From JANWHZ01 sp035758575 (GTDB lineage: Bacteria > Patescibacteriota > Saccharimonadia > Saccharimonadales > UBA4665): a stretch of 64,000 nt of DNA. The DNA is taken from assembly GCA_035758575.1 (NCBI GenBank), contig DASTXH010000031.1:97719-161718 (forward strand), written 5' to 3'. Shown here piece by piece: positions 58,517 through 64,000 of the stretch; within the stretch, counting starts at the first letter, position 1; every line of letters starts with the position of its first letter. Position numbers and translations under genes: made by a program. The notes beneath the pieces were generated by a model, which ran no database searches, was not told where the DNA came from, and worked only from the letters and a program-made list of their open reading frames with translations.

Positions 58517-58936
58517 ATGGATGTTACGAAGCGCATGTATCCGCGTCTGCCGCACTGGGTCGCAGCGCTCTACGCATTACTCGCCGTCGTTCTGGTGCCC
58601 TGGACAGTCTACCTTGCCATCGCCTTACCGGCGCGCCACCTATCCCACCACTGGGATGTGTCGTGGGTGGGTTTGGACGTAGGCATCGCTTTTATGCTGA
58701 TCCTAAACGCCGTATTCTCATATATGGGGTCAAAATGGCTGGTTATATCTGCCAGTTTCACGACTGCGCTCTTGTGCACCGATGCCTGGTTCGACGTTAT
58801 GAGCGCCCACAGCGGGGCGCCGTTCGACCAAGCTCTCGCTTCGGCACTATTCGTAGAGTTACCGCTCGCGCTGATGACTTTTTTGGTTGCCCTGCGTATC
58901 GTGCACCGCGAACACCGGGGGAACCGCAGACGTTAA
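58517..58936 (+). CDS. Small multi-pass membrane protein
   Basis: A 139-residue membrane protein with four predicted helices: ALYALLAVVLVPWTVYLAIAL, GLDVGIAFMLILNAVFSYM, LVISASFTTALLCTDAWFDV and ALFVELPLALMTFLVALRIV. The pattern HxxWDVxWVGLD and the TDAWFDVMSAHSG loop recur in a family of hypothetical membrane proteins, but I do not know their function. It lies just upstream of the second redox cassette on the same strand, which has its own -10. Confidence 0.65.
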   Translation: MDVTKRMYPRLPHWVAALYALLAVVLVPWTVYLAIALPARHLSHHWDVSWVGLDVGIAFMLILNAVFSYMGSKWLVISASFTTALLCTDAWFDVMSAHSGAPFDQALASALFVELPLALMTFLVALRIVHREHRGNRRR

Positions 58937-58967
58937 ATACGTTCAGTCCATCATCAGCTTGCTAAAG

Positions 58968-58973
58968 TATAGT
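58968..58973 (+). promoter_or_regulatory. -10 box TATAGT for redox cassette 2
   Basis: TATAGT ends 8 nt before the ATG at 58982. Confidence 0.5.
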
Positions 58974-58981
58974 ATTGGACC

Positions 58982-60001
58982 ATGAAGCAGTACACCGTTA
59001 CCCAGTCACAACTCGTTAATACGGATACGTTATTGCTAACACTGCGCCCAAAGCACGCCAAGGACCAACTGCTTTTTTACCCCGGCCAATACGCTGCGAT
59101 AGGCTTCAAACGCTTCGGCCGGCCGTCTCCCATGCGCTGTTTTTCCATTGTCAGTTCGCCGAACAAGCCACAAGAGCTGCAGTTTACCGCCCGCATCCAG
59201 GGCAACTTTACCCGCAGCCTGTCCCAGCTCGAACCGGGCGACGATGTCTTTATTCGCGGCCCATTCGGCAATTTTGTTATAGACGAACAATACGACCGCA
59301 ATGTCATCCTGATGGCGGGCGGCATCGGCATCACCCCTTATATGAGCATGATCCGCTTCGCTACTGAAGCACAGCTGGCCATACCTATTACGTTGCTCTA
59401 TAGCTACCACCGACAAGAGGAAATACCATTTTTTGAAGAACTTCGGTACCACGAGCAGCACAACCCTGACTTTCGTGCTATCTTTTTTGTAACCAAGGGC
59501 GCCACAAGCACCGTCAAGGGCAGCAAGGTGTTGCAGGGGCGTATCGATGCGGCGCGCCTTCACCAACTAACCGGCGGACACTTTGGCCGGTTTACATATT
59601 TCTTGTGTGGACCAAAAAGCTTTGTAGAGTCCATGCGCGACATCGTCACCACCAGCGGCGCCGACCCCAGCCGGGTTATTTCGGAAGAGTTTTCGCCCAC
59701 GTCGCCGGCCAACGCCATCGCCGCCGCACCCCAGCGCACTATACCGCGCTGGACATACGCGCTTACCGGTGCTTCGCTGGTGCTAGCCGCCGGATTCTTT
59801 ATGGCGCTTGACGTTGACCGGGCGTTGGAACGGGCAGCACTAGCCGCGCCCGCCAGCCCTGTTGCACAGCAAGCTCCCGGCAGTAGCGCAGCACCCCAAA
59901 CCTCCGCCACCACCGACAGTACCACCGTCAACAACACCCCGACGTCCACCGACGTCCAGCCGCCAGTGATGTACCAGCAGCCAATGACATCGGTGTCTTA
60001 A
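58982..60001 (+). CDS. Membrane-tethered ferredoxin-NADP+ reductase-like flavoprotein (redox cassette 2)
   Basis: A 339-residue paralogue of the protein at 8263-9378. The FAD motif is RCFSIVSS, with FYPGQYAAIGF before it. The NAD(P) site is GGIGITPYMSMIRF and the C-terminal domain motif is YFLCGPKSF. A membrane helix (WTYALTGASLVLAAGFFMAL) is followed by a short Pro/Ala/Thr-rich tail of about 60 residues, shorter than in cassette 1. It should pass electrons from cytosolic NAD(P)H to the di-heme protein encoded two genes downstream. apbE begins 5 nt after its stop. Confidence 0.86.
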   Translation: MKQYTVTQSQLVNTDTLLLTLRPKHAKDQLLFYPGQYAAIGFKRFGRPSPMRCFSIVSSPNKPQELQFTARIQGNFTRSLSQLEPGDDVFIRGPFGNFVIDEQYDRNVILMAGGIGITPYMSMIRFATEAQLAIPITLLYSYHRQEEIPFFEELRYHEQHNPDFRAIFFVTKGATSTVKGSKVLQGRIDAARLHQLTGGHFGRFTYFLCGPKSFVESMRDIVTTSGADPSRVISEEFSPTSPANAIAAAPQRTIPRWTYALTGASLVLAAGFFMALDVDRALERAALAAPASPVAQQAPGSSAAPQTSATTDSTTVNNTPTSTDVQPPVMYQQPMTSVS

Positions 60002-60006
60002 ACGCC

Positions 60007-60924
60007 ATGCACCGCTATCAGCGTAAACACAAGGCCCTAGGCTCTACCGTGCTTCTTACTATCGTAACCGCCGAGGACGCTGCCTATGCAGCCGGCGTCT
60101 TGGACCTTCTCGTAGCACACATCACCGCATTTGAGCAGCAGTTTAGCCGCTTTCGTGAGGATAGCGAACTTACAGCCTTCAATCGCCAAGCAGGCAAACA
60201 CACACCCATCACCCCGGCCATGCATCAACTGCTGACGGCGGTAAAAACCTACACCGAGCGTACCCATGGCCTATACAACCCGTTCATCTTGCCAGCGCTA
60301 CAACGGGCGGGCTACCGCAGCTCCTGGCCATCGCCGCAAGCCCCCACGACTATAGACTACACTGAACGGCACGTCGTACGCATAGACGCCCTCCAGATAG
60401 AAAACGATTGGGCGCGCATTCCCCCCGACAGCGCACTAGACTTTGGCGGCATAGGCAAGGGATATCTGCTGGATGAGCTTGCCGGCATACTTGTCAGCAA
60501 AAGCGTAGCAGGGTACTGGCTGTCACTAGGCGGCGACATTGTATGTGCGGGCCGGGATATAGACGGACAATCCTGGAAAATCGGCGTACAGGATGCCAGT
60601 GAACCAAGCAAAACAGTACACACCATAGCAGCCATGCCAAACGCGCGTACGGCAATCGCGACGTCAGGAGTGACGAAGCGAAAGGGTGAGCACCGGGGCG
60701 CACCCTGGCATCACCTTATAGACCCCCGTACGGGTAAACCCGCCGATACAACCATCCTCACCGCCACCGTTGTTGGCCCCAGTGGCACCGATGCCGATAT
60801 ATACGCCAAGGCGATAGCTATTGGCGGCGAAGTGCTGGCCAAGCGGTGGATACAAGCCGGACAGATTCGCCTGTGCATCCTGCAAACCGTCGACGGAACG
60901 CGTACTATAGAAGGAGACGCATGA
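60007..60924 (+). CDS. apbE: FAD:protein FMN transferase (redox cassette 2)
   Basis: A 305-residue ApbE protein, paralogous to that at 9382-10326. Shared motifs are FEQQFSRFREDSELTAFNR, GLYNPFILPALQRAGY, ALDFGGIGKGYLLDEL, LSLGGDIVCAG, TAIATSGV and HHLIDPRTGKPAD. There is no signal peptide. Its stop overlaps the start of the next gene (ATGA). Two ApbE copies in one window, each locked in the same gene order, argue that flavinylation is a fixed part of the cassette; the target remains unidentified. Confidence 0.9.
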   Translation: MHRYQRKHKALGSTVLLTIVTAEDAAYAAGVLDLLVAHITAFEQQFSRFREDSELTAFNRQAGKHTPITPAMHQLLTAVKTYTERTHGLYNPFILPALQRAGYRSSWPSPQAPTTIDYTERHVVRIDALQIENDWARIPPDSALDFGGIGKGYLLDELAGILVSKSVAGYWLSLGGDIVCAGRDIDGQSWKIGVQDASEPSKTVHTIAAMPNARTAIATSGVTKRKGEHRGAPWHHLIDPRTGKPADTTILTATVVGPSGTDADIYAKAIAIGGEVLAKRWIQAGQIRLCILQTVDGTRTIEGDA

Positions 60925-61607
60925 CTACCACACTTATTTTCCCCGCCGCTCTCAACCTTGCCACCAGCACTACGCAAATCGTGGCACAACGTTTTAGCAC
61001 CTCGTGGCCATGGTATATCATCCGTGGCGCCGGCTTTATTGCCGCCGGGCTTGTCGTGCTCCTCATGCTATCGGGTATTTTGCAAGTAACGGGGTTCATA
61101 TACCGATTTATCGAGCCGATCACCGCGTGGGCCATCCATAAGGCGCTCGCTATCGCATTGTGCGTGAGTATCGCTGTGCATATAGGCTTCCTACTCATAG
61201 ACAACTACGTTCGGTTTTCGCCGGTACAACTTCTGGTCCCGCTGGAATCGCGCTACAACAACGGCACTGCGTTCCTGGGCGTAGCACTGGGAAGCCTTTC
61301 GGTGTCCTTAGGCATCTTGGCGATGTATGGCATAGCAGTCATCGTGGCTAGCTCGCTGGGGTGGATAGACACCAAAAAACGGGCGTGGAAATCGCTCCAT
61401 TATCTAAGCTACGTGGTGGCTGTTTTCATCTTTTTGCATGCCCTATACACTGGCAGCGATCTCAAGTACGGTGTATTTCGCCTGGCGTGGATAGGCCTGG
61501 GGGCCGTAGTAATGCTAGGGATACTATCACGCCTTTGGCGTGCCGGCACCACACGTCCGAAGCGTTCTGCGCCAGACGATACGCCTAACGATGCCACATC
61601 TCATTGA
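60921..61607 (+). CDS. Ferric reductase-like di-heme b membrane protein (redox cassette 2)
   Basis: A 228-residue membrane protein, paralogue of that at 10319-11065. It lacks the long N-terminal external segment of the first copy. The heme-ligand pairs are HKALAIALCVSIAVH (H-x13-H) and HYLSYVVAVFIFLH (H-x12-H), with the same spacing as in NADPH oxidases. SWPWYIIRGAGF at the first helix is nearly identical in both copies (SWPWYITRAAGF). AAGGAG precedes the ATG. The C-terminal cytosolic tail is basic and Pro/Thr-rich. Confidence 0.8.
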   Translation: MTTTLIFPAALNLATSTTQIVAQRFSTSWPWYIIRGAGFIAAGLVVLLMLSGILQVTGFIYRFIEPITAWAIHKALAIALCVSIAVHIGFLLIDNYVRFSPVQLLVPLESRYNNGTAFLGVALGSLSVSLGILAMYGIAVIVASSLGWIDTKKRAWKSLHYLSYVVAVFIFLHALYTGSDLKYGVFRLAWIGLGAVVMLGILSRLWRAGTTRPKRSAPDDTPNDATSH

Positions 61608-61663
61608 CGCCAACCACGTCTGCATGCGACCATAGAATAAGCAACATAAGAGGAGTAACCACT

Positions 61664-61906
61664 ATGATGTACGGATGGGATTATGGCTCAGGCTACGGCA
61701 TATGGAGCTTTCTTTCCATGCTTTTCACGCTGGGCGTGGTAGCCGTAGGCGTGATACTGGTAATACGGCTAGCGACGCGGGGTAGTGGCGCCCATCTTAT
61801 GAGCGGCTTCCGCGACACACCGCTCGACACCCTAAAACGCCGCTATGCAAACGGTGAGATTGACAAAAAAGAATACGAAGAAAAGCGCAAAGATCTGTCC
61901 GAATAA
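61664..61906 (+). CDS. SHOCT-domain membrane protein
   Basis: An 80-residue protein. The N-terminal membrane helix (GIWSFLSMLFTLGVVAVGVILVIRL) is followed by the short SHOCT motif DTPLDTLKRRYANGEIDKKEYEEKRKDL. SHOCT domains are short helical hairpins at the ends of many membrane proteins and may mediate assembly. AGGAG precedes the first of two adjacent ATG codons. The gene follows cassette 2 on the same strand and may be part of its transcript. Confidence 0.85.
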   Translation: MMYGWDYGSGYGIWSFLSMLFTLGVVAVGVILVIRLATRGSGAHLMSGFRDTPLDTLKRRYANGEIDKKEYEEKRKDLSE

Positions 61907-61950
61907 TACCGCGCACCCTTTGGACTAAACATAAGAGGAGTTTTATTTTT

Positions 61951-62298
61951 ATGGATAACCCCGTCAATTACTTCGAGATCGGCACAAGCGATGCCGCAGC
62001 CAGCAAAGCCTTCTTTGGATCACTCTTTGGCTGGCCAATTGCCGACCAGGCGTCTCCACAAGGTTACCGGATGATCGGCAATGACGCGGGCGGCCTATGG
62101 GATACGTCTACGATGGGCGATGGCAATTGGGCCATCTTTTATGTACAGGTTGCAGATGTGAAAGCCGCCGTAGAAAAAGCCGAGTCGCTTGGCGCAAAGA
62201 TAGCTATACCATACACCAATGGCGGCGGCATTGAATTTGCCCATCTTATTGATCCGCAAGGGAACCGCTTTGGCGTCTGGCGGCCAATAGCTGCGTAA
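61951..62298 (+). CDS. VOC-family (glyoxalase-like) protein
   Basis: A 115-residue protein with the VOC pattern NYFEIGTSDAAASKAFFGSLFGWPI, YVQVADVKAAVEKAESLGAKIAIPY, and IDPQGNRFGVWRP. Compared with the VOC protein at 50070-50432 it shares length and fold but little sequence. The substrate is unknown. AGAGGAG precedes the ATG. It ends 6 nt before the TfoX-like gene, so the two are likely co-transcribed. Confidence 0.88.
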   Translation: MDNPVNYFEIGTSDAAASKAFFGSLFGWPIADQASPQGYRMIGNDAGGLWDTSTMGDGNWAIFYVQVADVKAAVEKAESLGAKIAIPYTNGGGIEFAHLIDPQGNRFGVWRPIAA

Positions 62299-62304
62299 TA
62301 GCCA

Positions 62305-62625
62305 ATGGACTACGATGCATTGCTCCATCATGTGCGAGCGCTGCTTGCCCCTTACAACCCCGAAGAAAAACGGATGTTCGGGTCGCTTGCCTTTATGGTA
62401 GGCGGCAAGATCTGCGTCAGTGTACGCGCAGAGCGGCTAATGTGCCACCTGGGCGAACAAGATTGCCAAGCCGCGCTAGCGCAACCCGGCGTAACACCCA
62501 TGGTACACGGCGGCCGCACTATGAAAGAGTACATTTTTGTTGATGCAGCACACCTGACACCTGATGCGGTAGACAAGTGGGTAGGCAAGGCGCTGGCACG
62601 CAGCGGCGTCAAGCCACGCCGTTAG
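62305..62625 (+). CDS. TfoX N-terminal domain-like protein
   Basis: A 106-residue protein matching the TfoX N-terminal domain: KRMFGSLAFMVGGKICVSVRAERLMCHLG, VTPMVHGGRTMKEYIFVDAAHL and DKWVGKALAR. In gamma-proteobacteria TfoX regulates competence, but stand-alone single-domain forms occur widely without that role, so no competence function is claimed. It is the last gene before a 585-nt gene-poor stretch with an inverted repeat. Confidence 0.85.
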   Translation: MDYDALLHHVRALLAPYNPEEKRMFGSLAFMVGGKICVSVRAERLMCHLGEQDCQAALAQPGVTPMVHGGRTMKEYIFVDAAHLTPDAVDKWVGKALARSGVKPRR

Positions 62626-62639
62626 CACACCTACGCTCT

Positions 62640-63180
62640 TGCCACTTCCTGCTGTTTTCTCTCTGCCACTAGCCGTGGCGGGCTCAATACTTTTCTCTTG
62701 ATAGAAAAGTATCCAAAAGATCAAGGCTAGCTCCACCCTCCCCAGGCCTTTGTTGCTAAAACCGACAACCATCCCAACAACTCGTCGCTAGCGCTCCTCA
62801 AACAGAGTTGGGCTGCCCCTTTGCAGGGGAAGTTGTCGGTTATTACAACAAAGCCGCCGGGAGGATTCCGCATGCCGATAAAACTACCAGTGCACATATG
62901 ATTTATTACTGCACACACCAAACTACCGCTGCACTTGCAGCTGAGCTGGCCATGCGGAGCGTACCCGGCGTCAGCTGTTGTGGCAGCGACAATTTCCTTC
63001 GGCGGCCTTAGCTCTGTTTGAGGAGCCAATGCGACGAGTTGTTGGGCCGATTGTCGCTGTGACAACTGCGACCAGAGAGGGTGGAGCCGCCTAGATTTTT
63101 TGGCTACTTTTTGATCATGCAAAAAGTAGCAGGACCCGCCACGGCTAGTGGCAAATGGAAGGGAAAAGAGGGGCACGAAG
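62640..63180. repeat. Two head-to-head copies of a ~230-nt element (large imperfect inverted repeat)
   Basis: The stretch between the TfoX-like gene and atpC is not convincingly coding. Its left arm and the reverse complement of its right arm align over about 170-230 nt. Shared blocks are GCCACTAGCCGTGGCGGG, CTCCACCCTC, CCCAACAACTCGTCGC (16 nt exact) and GCTCCTCAAACAGAG. Each arm also has its own hairpin (ATACTTTTCT/AGAAAAGTAT left, GCTACTTTTTG/CAAAAAGTAGC right), with differing bases but conserved pairing. The unmatched centre is about 60 nt, near 62880-62940. A mobile or regulatory repeat family is likely. Confidence 0.7.
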
Positions 63181-63210
63181 CTGCATAGCAACAACACAGG
63201 CAGACACGGA

Positions 63211-63537
63211 TCAGACCTCCAGGAACACCGTCACCACATTCTTATGCACCTGCATAACCCCGCCCGAAATGCGAATTTTTACCTCGCCGTCCTGCGTCTG
63301 TAACACCAAATCACAGGCATCAAGCAAGGTAATAAAATTGCGGTGCTGCGGCAAGATGTCGAACGGACCGGTGCCGTTTACACCTGAGATACTTTTAGCC
63401 TCGCCATCGAAGTACACCTGGAACGGCGACCATACTTTTACGTGCAATATATCGGCTGCTACTTTTGGCTGCTCTGCAGTGGCTGCAGTCTTGTCGTCAA
63501 CAAACTCGCCGGTGCTGGCCTCCTGCCTAACCGCCAT
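63211..63537 (-). CDS. atpC: F-type ATP synthase epsilon subunit, short form
   Basis: A 108-residue epsilon subunit. After an N-terminal extension of about 27 residues it has the beta-sandwich domain (LHVKVWSPFQVYFDGEAKSISGVNGTGPFDILPQHRNFITLL, VKIRISGGVMQVHKNVVTVFLEV). The usual C-terminal helical pair of about 45 residues is missing, so ATP-hydrolysis inhibition by that arm is not expected. It follows atpD on the minus strand after 90 nt. The ending is followed by the inverted-repeat region. Confidence 0.85.
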   Translation of the reverse strand: MAVRQEASTGEFVDDKTAATAEQPKVAADILHVKVWSPFQVYFDGEAKSISGVNGTGPFDILPQHRNFITLLDACDLVLQTQDGEVKIRISGGVMQVHKNVVTVFLEV

Positions 63538-63627
63538 ACCGATGCCTGCAGCTTAAGAAAAAAGCAGCCCGCGTAACGGATTTATTCCGGCGCCCGGCGC
63601 AATGGCAAAAACCTTTGGTTTGTCCCA

Positions 63628-64000
63628 TTACACGATTATCTCCTCTACGCCCTTTAGCATATCGTCGCGCGAGAATGATTCGCCGCCGTATGCTGTCTGG
63701 TTTTCTACCACGTGCATGTGCTGCGAGAAATATTGGATCAGCTTCTTGGCCTTGGCGTAGTCGGTCCTGTCCACCGCCGACAATTCGTTTTCGCCGATAA
63801 TGGCGATAATACCCTTCAGGGATTCGTACTTTTGCAGCAGCGCCTGCACCTGCACGCTTAGCATATAATGGCGCTCACCCACGATATCGGGGCTGAGCAA
63901 GCTGGAGCTGGAACGGATAAGGTCTACTGCCGGGCGAATACCCTGCTCTGCCACCTGGCGTGATAGCACAATAATGCTGTCCAATTCGTGTTGGATCATC
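63628..64000 (-). CDS. atpD: F-type ATP synthase beta subunit, C-terminal fragment (cut by window edge)
   Basis: The last 123 residues of the catalytic beta subunit; the gene continues beyond base 64000. Recognised parts are the internal ELDSIIVLSRQVAEQGIRPAVDLIRSSSSLLSPDIVGERHYMLSVQVQALLQKYESLKGIIAIIGENELS, equivalent to the LDATxVLSRxIAExGIYPAVDPLxSxSR region and the C-terminal helical domain. The usual DPLxSTSR is DLIRSSSS here. With atpC it forms the end of an atp operon read leftward. Confidence 0.93.
   Translation of the reverse strand, partial: MIQHELDSIIVLSRQVAEQGIRPAVDLIRSSSSLLSPDIVGERHYMLSVQVQALLQKYESLKGIIAIIGENELSAVDRTDYAKAKKLIQYFSQHMHVVENQTAYGGESFSRDDMLKGVEEIIV

Noticed and set aside
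62305..62625. Competence regulator TfoX
   Set aside because: Only the N-terminal domain is present; such stand-alone proteins are widespread without competence function.
62727..63197. 156-residue minus-strand frame spanning the inverted repeat
   Set aside because: It runs across both arms and the centre of the inverted repeat, has low-complexity composition and no family resemblance; the repeat structure explains the sequence better.
1..64000. UGA or other stop-codon recoding, prompted by the in-frame TAG and TAA
   Set aside because: TAG, TAA and TGA all end intact genes at natural positions (for example TGA for both sortase 1 and apbE 2), so the two interrupted genes are local events.
1..64000. 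CRISPR array, tRNA or rRNA genes
   Set aside because: No regularly spaced direct repeats, T-loop/acceptor patterns or rRNA-like sequence were seen by eye. A tRNA scan would be needed to exclude a missed tRNA.

Overview
The window is a gene-dense, roughly 50-55% GC bacterial chromosome segment. Its content suggests a Candidate Phyla Radiation (Patescibacteria) genome, most probably Saccharibacteria. That placement is an inference. It rests on many small single-domain proteins, several sortases with sortable surface proteins, few biosynthetic genes, a SemiSWEET-type transporter, an F-type ATP synthase locus, and a monoderm-type envelope (cell-wall sorting signals, no outer-membrane genes). TGA, TAA and TAG all end ordinary genes, so there is no sign of UGA recoding. 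No rRNA, tRNA or CRISPR array was recognised.

Layout. 1-2405: the C-terminal part of a type III restriction enzyme. 2.5-8.2 kb: small enzymes, a class-E-like sortase with an LADTG surface protein, and an MBL-fold gene broken by an in-frame TAG. 8.3-11.7 kb: a redox cassette (membrane-tethered flavin reductase, ApbE, di-heme membrane protein, anchored Ig-like protein). 11.7-13.6 kb: a HigBA-like toxin-antitoxin operon with a third gene, an Mrr-like nuclease and a hairpin cluster. 13.7-20.1 kb: anchored proteins, a Cache/HAMP/PAS histidine kinase with a stand-alone receiver, a hydrolase and a DHFR-like reductase. 20.2-28.1 kb: surface proteins (kelch-like, GLUG-like) around a second sortase; two of them are disrupted. 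28.3-35.4 kb: a P3A-type proton ATPase, an HD protein, and a cohesin/dockerin pair comprising a membrane-anchored cohesin protein and a dockerin-bearing glycosidase. 35.5-45.5 kb: Nudix, SemiSWEET, a transketolase-kinase fusion, a DEAD helicase, cupredoxin/DoxX, a DUF4868-like protein and a RelA/SpoT-domain protein. 45.5-58.4 kb: NAD(P)HX dehydratase, CPBP protease, GH79-like protein, heliorhodopsin, VOC, YHYH and Nudix proteins, YggT, a hydrolase and glmS. 58.5-62.6 kb: a second copy of the redox cassette, then SHOCT, VOC and TfoX-like proteins. 62.6-63.2 kb: a head-to-head inverted repeat. The window ends in atpC and atpD.

Themes. First, at about twenty genes a -10-like box (often TGC-TAnnnT) ends only 4-12 nt before the start codon, usually 6-7 nt. 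This implies leaderless or nearly leaderless mRNAs alongside genes with good Shine-Dalgarno sites. Second, the cell surface dominates the coding capacity: two sortases, sorting motifs LADTG and PNTG, cohesin-dockerin docking and two extracellular glycosidase-like proteins. Third, two paralogous FNR-ApbE-ferric-reductase cassettes have the histidine spacing of NADPH oxidases, which suggests a split trans-membrane electron-transfer system. Fourth, three genes in the first 28 kb are broken by a nonsense codon or frameshift.
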